A DNA stretch of 59,280 nucleotides from Treponema denticola (GTDB lineage Bacteria > Spirochaetota > Spirochaetia > Treponematales > Breznakiellaceae), in contig DYPP01000006.1 of NCBI GenBank assembly GCA_020719845.1, positions 1 to 59,280 of the forward strand, in the 5' to 3' direction. A program made the translations under genes and the position numbers. The notes beneath the pieces were generated by a model. That model ran no database searches. It was given only the letters and a program-made list of their open reading frames with translations, and was not told where the DNA came from. Shown here piece by piece: positions 14,781 through 22,637 of the stretch (within the stretch, counting starts at the first letter, position 1; each line of letters begins with the position of its first letter).

Positions 14781-16211
14781 GTGAACTACGACTACGACAT
14801 TCTGTTTATCGGCGCCGGACCGGCGGGCTACGTCGGGGCGATCCGCGCCCGGCAGCTGGGACTCAGGGCGGCGCTGGTGGAGCGGGATAAAGCCGGGGGC
14901 GTGTGCCTCAACATCGGCTGCATCCCGTCCAAGGCCTTGATCGAGCAGGCTACCCGCTTCCGCGTCCTGGACGAATTGGCCGCCTTCGGCGTCCAAAGCG
15001 ATCGGACGGCCTTCGACTACGCCAAGGTCAACGCGGTCAGCCGCGCCGCCGCGGACCGGCTTTCCCGGGGAGTGGATTTCCTGATCAAGAAGAACGGCAT
15101 CGACTACCTGGCGGGTACGGCCACGCTGGACGATGCCCACACCGTGACCCTCCGGCGGGAGGGGTCGGCGGATCGCCGGATCAGCGCCTACGCCGTGGTG
15201 CTGGCCACGGGGTCGCGTCCCCGGCAGGTGCCGGGCTTTGAATTCGACGAGGACCGGGTCATGTCCTCCACCGGCTTCCTTTTGCGCAAAAAACTGCCCC
15301 GCAGCCTGATCATCCTGGGCGCCGGCGCCATCGGCCTGGAAGCCGCCTACGTCATGAACGCCTTCGGCGTGCAGGTAGCGGTGGTGGAAATGCTGGACCG
15401 GATCCTGCCCATGGAAGACGGCGAGGCCGCCGCAGTGGTCCGTGGGGAATTCGAAAAACGGGGTGTCCGCTTTCATACCGCCACCCGGGCTTTCAGCCTG
15501 GATACGTCGGCGCCGGATCGGATCAAGCTGGCCATCGGCGGCGCGGCGGCGGCGACGGCGGCGGAAAGCATCGAAGCCGAAGCGGTACTGGTGTCCGTCG
15601 GCCGCAGCCCCAACACCGAGGGGCTGGGCTTGGAGGGTCTGGGCGTGCGTCTGCAGAAGGGCTGCGTACCGGTAGGCGACTACTACGAGAGTTCCGCCGC
15701 CGGGCTTTACGCCGTCGGCGACATCGTCTCCGGCGAGGCCCAGCTGGCCCATGTGGCTTCCGCCCAGGCCGAATTGGTCGCCGCAGGGGTAGCCTGGCGG
15801 CTGGGCAAGGCGCCGGAACCCCGGGAGCGGCGCGTGCCGGCGGCCTTGGTGCCCCAGGCGGTCTATTGCGAACCCCAGGTGGCTTCTTTTGGTCCGCGGG
15901 AAGAGGCCCTCAAAGCCGCAGGCCGCGACTTTCGGTCGTCCCGGTTCCCCTTCCGGGGCGTCGGCAAGGCGGTGGCGGTGGGCATGAGCGAAGGGTTCGT
16001 CAAAATATTGTCCGACCCGCGTACGGGTGAAATCCTGGGTGCCGGCGTCGTCGGCGCCCAGGCGACGGAACTGATCCACGAGCTTTTGCTGGCCGCGGCG
16101 TCCGAATTGACCCTGTACGAAGTAGCCGACCTGGTGCACGCCCATCCTACCTTTTCCGAGGGTGTAAAAGAAGCGGCCCTGGCCGCGCTGGACCGGGCGC
16201 TACACGTCTGA
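14781..16211 (+). CDS. lpdA: Dihydrolipoyl dehydrogenase (E3)
   Basis: This flavoenzyme reoxidises dihydrolipoyl-E2 using NAD+. Its 476 residues show the FAD-binding GAGPAGYVGA at 11-20, the redox-active disulfide in CLNIGCIPS (C42 and C47), the NAD-binding GAGAIGLEAAYV near 181, the second FAD contact YAVGDIV and the C-terminal catalytic HAHPTFSE. There is no N-terminal lipoyl domain. GTG at 14781 has GGAGG nine bases upstream. It ends the pdh operon and overlaps the convergent gene at 16200 by 12 bases. Confidence 0.95.
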   Translation: MNYDYDILFIGAGPAGYVGAIRARQLGLRAALVERDKAGGVCLNIGCIPSKALIEQATRFRVLDELAAFGVQSDRTAFDYAKVNAVSRAAADRLSRGVDFLIKKNGIDYLAGTATLDDAHTVTLRREGSADRRISAYAVVLATGSRPRQVPGFEFDEDRVMSSTGFLLRKKLPRSLIILGAGAIGLEAAYVMNAFGVQVAVVEMLDRILPMEDGEAAAVVRGEFEKRGVRFHTATRAFSLDTSAPDRIKLAIGGAAAATAAESIEAEAVLVSVGRSPNTEGLGLEGLGVRLQKGCVPVGDYYESSAAGLYAVGDIVSGEAQLAHVASAQAELVAAGVAWRLGKAPEPRERRVPAALVPQAVYCEPQVASFGPREEALKAAGRDFRSSRFPFRGVGKAVAVGMSEGFVKILSDPRTGEILGAGVVGAQATELIHELLLAAASELTLYEVADLVHAHPTFSEGVKEAALAALDRALHV

Positions 16212-16706
16212 GGGCGCCTCTTCCCGGGGTTCAAACTCGGGAAACCGGTAGGCGGCGATGCCCGTCTGCCGGTCGGCGTCGATATAGGCGCTGCCCTTGG
16301 CGGCGCATTCGTCCAGGGCCGCTTCAGCCTGATCGATGGGAACGTTCAATTCCATGGCCGTCTGGGCTACCGTCAGCCGCCCCTGGTGCTGGACGGCGCA
16401 GCGAAGCACCCGCACGGCCAACAGTGGGTCTGTATTTTTTGGCTTGGCGGGACCGGATTCCTGGTTTTCAGGGTTTGTGGCCGACCCCATGAGGCGCAAT
16501 TTCAGCAAACGGCCGATATCATCCGGACGAAGTTTGCCCAGACGGTTCTGTCCGGCCCGGAGGTAGAAGCCGGCGCCGAGAAAAAGGAGCCCCACGAAAA
16601 AAGCGGAAACGCCGACGGTGGGAATCGGCCGGGGCGCCCAGAAGTTGAGCAGATTCAGGGTTCCGAAAAAAATGAATACCGAACCCAGCGCCTTGCGGAT
16701 GGTCAT
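16200..16706 (-). CDS. Membrane-anchored protein with C-terminal winged-helix-like region, function unknown
   Basis: I do not recognise a named family. The 168-residue product begins with two hydrophobic helices (about 2-20 and 28-46) around a short PRPIPTVG turn, continues with a basic GKLRPDDIGRLLKLRL stretch, and ends in a helical domain (VLRCAVQHQGRLTVAQTAMELN...) that resembles a winged-helix repeat. That could be a DNA-binding or protein-interaction domain attached to the membrane. ATG at 16706 has GGGAG eight bases upstream; the frame is open to 16748 but without a better start. It is divergent from ppiC and convergent with lpdA. Confidence 0.6.
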   Translation of the reverse strand: MTIRKALGSVFIFFGTLNLLNFWAPRPIPTVGVSAFFVGLLFLGAGFYLRAGQNRLGKLRPDDIGRLLKLRLMGSATNPENQESGPAKPKNTDPLLAVRVLRCAVQHQGRLTVAQTAMELNVPIDQAEAALDECAAKGSAYIDADRQTGIAAYRFPEFEPREEAPSDV

Positions 16707-16748
16707 GAACGTTCTCCCGGGGTGCGGGAATTCTCTTGCCCCCGACAC

Positions 16749-16800
16749 CGAATTTATGACATTATAACAATACTATAGTATCGTTTCCCGTAGTCCGGGA
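16749..16800. promoter_or_regulatory. Divergent promoter region with a 12-base palindrome
   Basis: The AT-rich gap between the minus gene ending upstream at 16706 and ppiC at 16815 contains the perfect palindrome ATACTATAGTAT at 16770-16781 and several TATA-like hexamers on both strands (TATAAC near 16764, TATAGT at 16774-16779). It probably holds promoters for both directions; the palindrome could be an operator. No clear -35 box could be paired with confidence. Confidence 0.4.
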
Positions 16801-16814
16801 CAAGGAGCATGGAT

Positions 16815-17093
16815 ATGGAATGGCGGGCAAGTCACATTTTGGTCCGGGACCGGGCGCTGGCCCTGGAAGTGCAGAAAAAGCTGAAGCAGGGTGCGGGGTT
16901 TGAAGCCCTGGCCCGGGCGCATTCCACCTGTCCTTCCCGATCCTCCGGCGGCGACCTGGGCTGGTTCGGCCCGGGCAAGATGGTGGCCCAGTTCGAAGCC
17001 GCCGTGAAGCGTCTGTCCCCCGGTTCGGTCAGCGATATCGTACAAACCCAATTCGGATATCATATAATCAAGTGTACCGGCCGAAAAGAATAG
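16815..17093 (+). CDS. Parvulin-type peptidyl-prolyl cis-trans isomerase
   Basis: A minimal 92-residue parvulin domain that speeds cis-trans rotation at prolyl bonds. Family motifs are ASHILVRDRALALEV at the N-terminus, FEALARAHSTCPSRSSGGDLGWFGPGKM (split here for length: the SGGDLGWF core is about residue 48) and the terminal FGYHIIKC. There is no signal peptide, so it is probably cytoplasmic, unlike PrsA or SurA. Of the two ATG codons at 16809 and 16815, the second is seven bases after AAGGAG and is preferred. Confidence 0.9.
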   Translation: MEWRASHILVRDRALALEVQKKLKQGAGFEALARAHSTCPSRSSGGDLGWFGPGKMVAQFEAAVKRLSPGSVSDIVQTQFGYHIIKCTGRKE

Positions 17094-17114
17094 ATATCGT
17101 AGTTGGGGGAAGGC

Positions 17115-18353
17115 ATGGCCAAACGGACGGACTTGAAGTCGATCATACGCATCGATTCTGAACTGAATCAAATCCAGGACCTGGATCTGCTCCTGGAGCG
17201 TATACTGCTTGAAGCCCGAAACGTAGTCCGCGCCGATGCGGGTTCCATTTATGTCAAGGAAGGGAACCGGCTGGTCATCAAATACGCCCAGAACGATACC
17301 AAGCAGAAAGAGCTTCCCTCCGGTCAAAAGCTTATCTATTCGGTATTTACCGTTCCCATTGATGAGAAGACCATCTCCGGCTACTGCGCCTTGACCCAGA
17401 AACTGGTCAACGTGCCGGACGTGTACGAGATTCCCCGGGACGCGCCCTATTCCTTCAGTACTTCCTTCGACAAGATTTCGGGATACAAGACTTCGTCCAA
17501 CCTGACCGTGCCCCTGAAGACGGCGGAAAACAAACTGCTCGGGGTCATCCAGATCATCAATTCCCGCAACCCCCAGGGGGTCACCGTTCCCTTTACCAAA
17601 GAGGACGAAATGCTGATCACCCATTTTGCGGCCAACGCCACGGTGGCGCTGCAGCGGGCGTACATGACCCGGGCCATGATTCTGCGCATGATCAAGATGG
17701 CCGAGTTGCGGGACCCCAAGGAGACCGGCGCCCACGTCAACCGGGTCGCCGGCTACGCGGTGGAAATCTACGAACGCTGGGCCTTCAGCCACGGCGTCAA
17801 GGATCAGGAACGGGAAAAAACGCGGGATACGCTCAAGATCGCCGCCATGCTCCACGACGTGGGCAAGGTGGCCATCTCGGATCTGATCCTCAAAAAGCCG
17901 GCCAAGTTCACCCCGGAAGAATACGCGGTCATGCAGGCCCACACCTACTACGGCGCCCGGCTCTTTGACGATCCCCAGTCCGCCCTGGACTCGATCGCCG
18001 CCGACGTGGCCCTGACGCACCATGAAAACTGGGACGGCACGGGCTATCCCGGCTGGATCGATCCGATGTCGGCGGCGCCGCTCAAGACCGACGCGGCGGG
18101 CAAGGCGCTGGGCCGGAAAGCCGGTGAGATTCCCCTGGGCGGCCGCATCGTCGCCCTGGCCGACGTCTTCGACGCCCTGTCGTCCCACCGGGTCTACAAG
18201 CAGGCCTGGAGCGAACAGGACGTCTACGACGAGATCCGTCGTCTGGCGGGCACCAAATTCGACCCCGAACTGGTGGAAATATTCTTTGAGATCCTGCCCA
18301 ACATCAAGCAGATCCGGGCGCTGTATCCGGAGCAGGAGGAAGAACGGAAATAG
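17115..18353 (+). CDS. GAF domain / HD-GYP cyclic-di-GMP phosphodiesterase
   Basis: A 412-residue cytoplasmic signalling protein. Residues about 12-190 form a GAF-type sensor domain (GSIYVKEGNRLVI, NLTVPLKTAENKLLGVIQIINS). From about 195 it is an HD-GYP domain with the HD pair at 247-248 (MLHDVGK), HHENWDGTGYP from 302 (carrying the GYP triplet) and DVFDALSSHRVYK near the C-terminus. HD-GYP proteins hydrolyse c-di-GMP; metal-binding residues look intact. No receiver domain or membrane segment is present. It follows ppiC by 21 bases and is probably co-transcribed with it. The last 50 bases overlap the convergent YaiI-family gene. Confidence 0.9.
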   Translation: MAKRTDLKSIIRIDSELNQIQDLDLLLERILLEARNVVRADAGSIYVKEGNRLVIKYAQNDTKQKELPSGQKLIYSVFTVPIDEKTISGYCALTQKLVNVPDVYEIPRDAPYSFSTSFDKISGYKTSSNLTVPLKTAENKLLGVIQIINSRNPQGVTVPFTKEDEMLITHFAANATVALQRAYMTRAMILRMIKMAELRDPKETGAHVNRVAGYAVEIYERWAFSHGVKDQEREKTRDTLKIAAMLHDVGKVAISDLILKKPAKFTPEEYAVMQAHTYYGARLFDDPQSALDSIAADVALTHHENWDGTGYPGWIDPMSAAPLKTDAAGKALGRKAGEIPLGGRIVALADVFDALSSHRVYKQAWSEQDVYDEIRRLAGTKFDPELVEIFFEILPNIKQIRALYPEQEEERK

Positions 18354-18813
18354 CGGCGGGGCGCCGGTCTTCCCGGATCAGCCGCGCCAGTTCCCGGTCA
18401 AAGCCGTCGGCGAAGGCTTTGAGCTCTTTTTTGCCGTAGGCGGCGGTCCGCACCGGGCCCAACCCGCTCTGCGCCAGGTCGACCATAAAATCCCGCAGCG
18501 AAAGCCGTTCCCGGATGTTTTCCGCCGTATAGACCCGTCCCCGGTCGTCGACGACCCGAATAGCCGCCGCCACCAGCCGGGCGGCCAGGGGGATGTCCCG
18601 GGTTATGGCCAGGTCTCCGGGTTCGGCCAGCGCCACGATCCGGTCGTCCGCCGCGCCTTCTCCCGGGGGGCACAGCTCCATGCCGTCGCCCTGGATGCCC
18701 GGGATGGACCGATTGGCCGCAAAAACGGCCCGGACGCCGGTGCGCTGCGCCGCCCGGAGGATGGCTTCCCGGGTCGGCCGGGGGCAGGAATCGGCGTCCA
18801 CCAGGATTTTCAT
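18304..18813 (-). CDS. YaiI/YqxD family protein (DUF188)
   Basis: A 169-residue protein of the conserved UPF0178/YaiI family. It begins MKILVDADSCPRPTREAIL, with the DAD triad found in the PIN-like fold, and continues with AANRSIP, DDRIVALAEPGDLAITRDIPLA (a second acidic pair) and RGRVYTAENIRERL, the usual family signature. The biochemical role is not established; a nuclease has been suggested from the fold. It starts inside the manA stop (four-base overlap), and its C-terminal tail lies in the 3' end of the convergent HD-GYP gene. Confidence 0.88.
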   Translation of the reverse strand: MKILVDADSCPRPTREAILRAAQRTGVRAVFAANRSIPGIQGDGMELCPPGEGAADDRIVALAEPGDLAITRDIPLAARLVAAAIRVVDDRGRVYTAENIRERLSLRDFMVDLAQSGLGPVRTAAYGKKELKAFADGFDRELARLIREDRRPAAISVLPPAPDTAPGSA

Positions 18814-20018
18814 GGCTCGCCGGGTCCGGTGGCTGCGGCGTAGGCGGTAAACGCGCCGTTCAGCACCGTTCGGGCGTCGGCGGCGCTGAAGCAACTCTGG
18901 CCGGGCTCCAGGCGCATCCGTTCTCCCTGGGCCGCCAGGTCGGCGCTGCCGGAAGTAACCAGCAGGATGCTCGGTTTGCCCGGCGCGTAGTCCACCGGGC
19001 CGCCCTTGCCCTGCAGGACGGTGAGGGAAAATTCCCGGGCCGGCGTCGGATAGGTGTACCGGTCCGGTGCCGGGGCGGGGAGACGCAAAATCGGGGGACG
19101 GAAGGCTCGGAACGAAACCACGCGTTCCAGCTCCGCCGTGTCCATGTGCTTGGCGGTCAGTCCGCAACGCAGCACGTTGTCCGAATTGGCCATCAATTCG
19201 ACGCCGAAACCCGCCACGTAGGCGTGCAGAATACCGGCCTCAAGATATATCGCCTCCCCGGGAACCAGATCCAGCACGTTCAGGTAGAGGGGCGCCAGCA
19301 GGGAGGGATCTTCCGGGTGAAAACGGGCAAATTCGGCGGTCAGCCGCCATTCCCGGCGGTACGCGGGATCGGCTTGGGCCAAGTCCGCCGCGGCGGCCCG
19401 GACCAGGGTGCCCAAACGCCGGCGCTCCGGGCCGTCCAGGCCGAAAAGGGCGCGCAGCAAGCCGCGCAGGCCCACCGCTTCATCCCCGCCCCGCAAAGCG
19501 GCGACGGCGGGCGCCAGCAGGGGCGTCTTCAGCCTGTCCAGCAGCGCGGCGCTCTCCGGGGGCGGCCGGAAGCCGCAGAGGGCGCGGAAGGGGCTCAGGG
19601 CGCAGAGGATCTCCGGTTTATGGTTGGCGTCCTTGTAGTTGCGCCGGGGATCGTCCACGGCGATGCCCGCGGCGTTTTCCTTTTCCCAGCCTTCCCGGGC
19701 CTGGCGCAGGTTCGGATGGGTCTGGATGGACAGCGGTTTGGCGGCGGCCAGCAGCTTGAACAGGTAGGGGAGGGTGTGGAATTCCCGGGCGCACGCCGCT
19801 CCCAGGTAACGGGGGCCGTCCTGCTCCAGGAGCCGCGACAAGGGCTGCGCTCCGTCGGTGGTCAGGACCGACGACGCCGCGCTGGGATGCACGCCCATCC
19901 ATAACTCCGCCCAGGGCCGTTGGTCGGGGTTGCTCGTTCCCGTCAGTTCGGGTATCCACCGGGGGGAACCCCAGTCGTAGTGTTGTACCGGATTGGAAAG
20001 TCTCAGCAGCCGCTGCAT
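18810..20018 (-). CDS. manA: Mannose-6-phosphate isomerase, type I
   Basis: Converts mannose 6-phosphate and fructose 6-phosphate, linking mannose use and mannose-containing glycans to glycolysis. In 402 residues the zinc ligands are recognisable: SIQTHPN near 97-103, the glutamate of HKPEILCAL, and the histidine of EAGILHAYVAGFG. The start MQRLLRLSNPVQHYDWGS is typical of the family. It lies 11 bases after zapA in the minus-strand infC-led cluster and overlaps the YaiI-family gene. Confidence 0.92.
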   Translation of the reverse strand: MQRLLRLSNPVQHYDWGSPRWIPELTGTSNPDQRPWAELWMGVHPSAASSVLTTDGAQPLSRLLEQDGPRYLGAACAREFHTLPYLFKLLAAAKPLSIQTHPNLRQAREGWEKENAAGIAVDDPRRNYKDANHKPEILCALSPFRALCGFRPPPESAALLDRLKTPLLAPAVAALRGGDEAVGLRGLLRALFGLDGPERRRLGTLVRAAAADLAQADPAYRREWRLTAEFARFHPEDPSLLAPLYLNVLDLVPGEAIYLEAGILHAYVAGFGVELMANSDNVLRCGLTAKHMDTAELERVVSFRAFRPPILRLPAPAPDRYTYPTPAREFSLTVLQGKGGPVDYAPGKPSILLVTSGSADLAAQGERMRLEPGQSCFSAADARTVLNGAFTAYAAATGPGEP

Positions 20019-20029
20019 GGCGTCCGGAC

Positions 20030-20320
20030 CTACTTCGGCCCGAGGGCTTCGTCGATGCGGGCGATCAGGTCCAGGGTCAGCCGCTCCGCGTCGTCCGTAC
20101 CCCGGGGCAAGCCGCGGCGGGCCTTTTCGGCGTCGTCGCTGAGCATGATGCCGGCGACGATGGATAATTTCAGGGGATCTTCCAGACCGGTGGAACGCCG
20201 CGCGGCTTCGACGAAGGTGCTGTACCGCTTCATGAGGGCGTCCAGGTAGACCTGGTCCTCATCGGCGCTGATGGAAAATGCCGTGCCGAGGATATCGATG
20301 CGCAGACGACCCGTCGGCAT
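20030..20320 (-). CDS. zapA: Cell division protein ZapA
   Basis: A 96-residue protein with the ZapA pattern: an N-terminal strand pair (LRIDILGTAFSISADED), a helix with YLDALMKRY, and a helical C-terminus. ZapA bundles FtsZ filaments at mid-cell. Family members in Gram-positives and spirochaetes are short, as here. It follows the coiled-coil gene by nine bases and precedes manA. Confidence 0.78.
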   Translation of the reverse strand: MPTGRLRIDILGTAFSISADEDQVYLDALMKRYSTFVEAARRSTGLEDPLKLSIVAGIMLSDDAEKARRGLPRGTDDAERLTLDLIARIDEALGPK

Positions 20321-20329
20321 GGCTTCCTT

Positions 20330-20710
20330 CTAGAAGATATCGAGTTCGGCGGTTGGTTCCGGAGGGTCCGCAGCGACGATCTCCGCAGCCCGGGCCGCCG
20401 CTTCTTCCGCTTCCAGGGCGGCCAGAATGTCGTCCTCGGAAGGGCTTGCGGCGATGGCCGTGGGCGCACCCTGCTCCAGGGTGTCTTCAAACTGGTTGAG
20501 CCGATTCAAGGCGGACACGATGCCCGCCTCGATATGGCTCTGGTCAGCCTTGAACTGTTCCACCAGAACCTCAAGCTCGCCGATCCGGTTCTGGTAACCC
20601 TCCAACTTCTGCCGCAGCAGGGCATTTTCGTCGGACAGTTGCCGGACGTAGTCGATCGCCTTGACAACTTTGGTTTCCAGAAGTTTGACTTGCTCGAGGG
20701 TAACCATCAT
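20330..20710 (-). CDS. Small coiled-coil protein, ZapB-like
   Basis: A 126-residue protein. Residues about 1-75 are a continuous coiled coil (LEQVKLLETKVVKAIDYVRQ, then LLRQKLEGYQNRIGELEVLV), followed by an acidic Ala-rich tail ending in LDIF. Small coiled-coil proteins next to ZapA are often ZapB-like division factors; the family assignment is inferred from shape and from the neighbouring zapA. There are two adjacent ATG codons (20710 and 20707); GGAGC lies eight bases before the second. It directly abuts rplT. Confidence 0.62.
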   Translation of the reverse strand: MMVTLEQVKLLETKVVKAIDYVRQLSDENALLRQKLEGYQNRIGELEVLVEQFKADQSHIEAGIVSALNRLNQFEDTLEQGAPTAIAASPSEDDILAALEAEEAAARAAEIVAADPPEPTAELDIF

Positions 20711-21070
20711 TTACGCTCCCAGGTTTGCTTTGGCTTGGGCCACCACCGCCTTGAAGGCGGCCTTGTCTTCCGTCGCCAGCCACGCCAGGGCCTTGCGGTC
20801 TATGGCCACTCCCGCTTTCAGCAAGCCGTTCACCAGGCGGGAATAGGACAGTCCCTCTTCCCGGCAGGCGGCGTTGATGCGGATGATCCACAGGCGGCGG
20901 AAGTCGGCCTTCCGGTCGCGGCGGTCGCGGTAGGCGTAGAAGAGGCCCTTGGTCACGGCGTCCTTGGCTACCTTGAAGTTCGAGTGGCGGCGGCCCCAAT
21001 AGCCTTTCGCCAATTTGAGAATTTTCTTGCGATGGTCCTTTCTACGGGTACCGTCTACTGCTCTTGACAT
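20711..21070 (-). CDS. rplT: Ribosomal protein L20
   Basis: L20 is a primary assembly protein of the large subunit. The 119-residue sequence shows the basic N-terminus RRKDHRKKILKLAKGYWGRR, RRLWIIRINAACREEGLSYS and the C-terminal LAWLATEDKAAFKAVV. It begins MSRAVDGTRRK where most start MARVK, so the first residues deviate slightly. It is the third gene of the infC-rpmI-rplT cluster. Confidence 0.97.
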   Translation of the reverse strand: MSRAVDGTRRKDHRKKILKLAKGYWGRRHSNFKVAKDAVTKGLFYAYRDRRDRKADFRRLWIIRINAACREEGLSYSRLVNGLLKAGVAIDRKALAWLATEDKAAFKAVVAQAKANLGA

Positions 21071-21088
21071 GGGGGAACCGCTCCTTGC

Positions 21089-21289
21089 TTAACCGTAGGG
21101 TAACAGCTTCTTTCTGATCACCGGTACGTTGTCGCTGGACAGGATACCGGCGTGGCGGAGATTCCGCTTGCGCTTGCTCGTCTTCTTGGTCAGGATGTGG
21201 CGAAGGTTTTGTTTCTTGTACTTGACCTTGCCCGTCCCGGTGAACGAATAGCGCTTGGCGGCGCTCTTCTTGGTCTTCATCTTCGGCAT
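21089..21289 (-). CDS. rpmI: Ribosomal protein L35
   Basis: A 66-residue basic protein: [20 protein letters not shown] followed by a [12 protein letters not shown] segment and a C-terminal [10 protein letters not shown], the complete L35 pattern. It lies 16 bases after infC and 18 before rplT. Confidence 0.97.
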   Translation of the reverse strand: MPKMKTKKSAAKRYSFTGTGKVKYKKQNLRHILTKKTSKRKRNLRHAGILSSDNVPVIRKKLLPYG

Positions 21290-21305
21290 GGCGCCATCCC
21301 TCTGC

Positions 21306-21824
21306 TTATTTCTTGGTCTTCGGGCTCAACACCATGGACATGAACCGGCCTTCCATTGACGGCGGTTTATCCATGACGTATTCCCCTTCGATCCGTTTAA
21401 GGACGTCCTTAAGGACATCCAGTCCGAGTTCGGTGTGGGCAAGTTCGCGGCCCCGGAAACGGACCGTGACCTTTACCTTGTTGCCTTCAGCCAGGAAATC
21501 GCGGACGTGCTTTGATTTGAAATCCAAATCGTGGTCGTCAATTTTGGGTTGCATCCGGATTTCCTTGAGCTTCAACAGTTTCTGCTTTTTTTTGGAATCC
21601 CGGACTTTCTTTTCATTCTCAAATTTGAACTTGCCGTAGTCCAGTATCTTGCAGACCGGAGGAACCGCCTGCGGGGCGACTTCCACCAGGTCCAAGGCCT
21701 GTTCCTTGGCCATCCGAAGCGCTTCCAGCATCGGCAGAATGCCCTGCTGCTCGCCGTCATCGCTGATGAGACGTACCTCGCGCACCCGGATCTGTTCATT
21801 GATCCGCAAATCCTTGTCCGCCAA
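21306..21824 (-). CDS. infC: Translation initiation factor IF-3
   Basis: IF-3 binds the 30S subunit and proofreads the start codon. The 172-residue protein has the N-domain ([20 protein letters not shown]), the linker with [11 protein letters not shown] and the C-domain ending in [11 protein letters not shown]. The frame is open to 21860, but TTG at 21824 follows GAGGAGG at a normal distance and begins just before the conserved residues, so I chose it. Many bacteria begin infC with a rare AUU codon as part of autoregulation; TTG is a milder version of that. Confidence 0.95.
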   Translation of the reverse strand: MADKDLRINEQIRVREVRLISDDGEQQGILPMLEALRMAKEQALDLVEVAPQAVPPVCKILDYGKFKFENEKKVRDSKKKQKLLKLKEIRMQPKIDDHDLDFKSKHVRDFLAEGNKVKVTVRFRGRELAHTELGLDVLKDVLKRIEGEYVMDKPPSMEGRFMSMVLSPKTKK

Positions 21825-21839
21825 CTGACCTCCTCGTGA

Positions 21840-21871
21840 GCCGTCGGTGCAACGGGGCAAGCACCGCCGAC
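21840..21871 (-). promoter_or_regulatory. Leader hairpin just before the infC ribosome-binding site
   Basis: The arms 21861-21871 and 21840-21850 pair around a ten-base loop; the inner CGGTGC/GCACCG is perfect and the outer part has one mismatch and one wobble. The stem fills most of the short 5' leader between the promoter at 21881-21910 and the Shine-Dalgarno sequence. IF-3/L20 operons are often controlled by such leaders in other bacteria. The specific mechanism here is unknown. Confidence 0.5.
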
Positions 21872-21880
21872 TTTCCGAAA

Positions 21881-21910
21881 ACTATACCAAACAAGGACCT
21901 TCTCTGTCCA
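21881..21910 (-). promoter_or_regulatory. Sigma-70 promoter for infC-rpmI-rplT and following genes
   Basis: On the minus strand, TGGACA (21910-21905) and TATAGT (21886-21881) are 18 bases apart. The start site would be near 21874, about 50 bases before the infC TTG codon. Confidence 0.6.
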
Positions 21911-21973
21911 GCCCTGAAGAAAACGGGACGCCGGCGCTTGCGAAGCCCCCGGAGGCCGTGCTAGGCTTGGCGC

Positions 21974-22588
21974 ATGATCCTTTTCTGCCTGTTCTGGCTG
22001 CCATCGATTTACTTTTTGCGGCGATCCCTGACGGAGGACCGGACGACGGGGGGCAATCTGGCGCTGATCGTCACCCTCGGCTTGGCGGCCGCGGGCATCC
22101 GCTTGTATTTCGGCGACCTGGTGCCAAACCGGGGTTTTGGTTTGATCGCCTGGCTGCACGTGCTGCTGGATGTGATCGGGCTGCCCCTGCTGTTGCCCCT
22201 GGGCGTCCACGCGGCGCTGTCGCTGCGCCGGCGCCCGCCGGCGGGAAAGCCCGAATTTATGCTCCAGTGGCTGATGCCCGCCGCGGTGCTGGGCGCCCTG
22301 CGCTGGAGCGCCGCGGGCGACCCCCTGGCGCTGGTGCTGGCGCCGCTCTTGTGGTCCGCCGGGGCTTTCGGCGTGCCCCTGCTCATCGCCCTGGCCAAGG
22401 ACGAAATCGGGTTTAAATACTACGCCGCCCTCTTTGCCGCCCTGTTCTTCGTTCCCCTGCTGACCACCGTCTACTGGGCATTCTTTACCCAACGCGGTCT
22501 TCTGGGGCTGCTTCTTGCCCTGCCCGCGCTGGCGCCCCTGGGCTGGTGGTCGGCGAGGAATTTGACGGCCAGGCTGCGGCGGCGCTGA
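21974..22588 (+). CDS. Polytopic membrane protein of unknown function
   Basis: A 204-residue hydrophobic protein with about six to seven membrane segments. There is a basic turn (SLRRRPPAGKP) in the middle and a basic C-terminus (RNLTARLRRR) that probably stays in the cytoplasm. No conserved catalytic motif was recognised. It stands alone, divergent from infC and convergent with fba. No strong ribosome-binding site precedes ATG 21974, so the start is uncertain. Confidence 0.6.
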   Translation: MILFCLFWLPSIYFLRRSLTEDRTTGGNLALIVTLGLAAAGIRLYFGDLVPNRGFGLIAWLHVLLDVIGLPLLLPLGVHAALSLRRRPPAGKPEFMLQWLMPAAVLGALRWSAAGDPLALVLAPLLWSAGAFGVPLLIALAKDEIGFKYYAALFAALFFVPLLTTVYWAFFTQRGLLGLLLALPALAPLGWWSARNLTARLRRR

Positions 22589-22607
22589 GCGCGCCGGAAC
22601 GGCCGCA

Positions 22608-22624
22608 CCCGGACGGAGTCCGGG
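22608..22624. terminator. Hairpin between convergent genes
   Basis: CCCGGAC (22608-22614) and GTCCGGG (22618-22624) pair perfectly around GGA, in the gap between the membrane-protein gene and the end of fba. No T-run is present on either strand, so it would be at best a weak bidirectional terminator. Confidence 0.35.
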
Positions 22625-22637
22625 GCGGCGGGAGCGG

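Noticed and set aside
13101-16145. Long open frame on the minus strand (about 1,000 codons)
   Set aside because: It lies exactly opposite the pdhB-pdhC-lpd genes, is rich in Gly, Arg, His and Gln as expected for an antisense frame of GC-rich DNA, and shows no domain.
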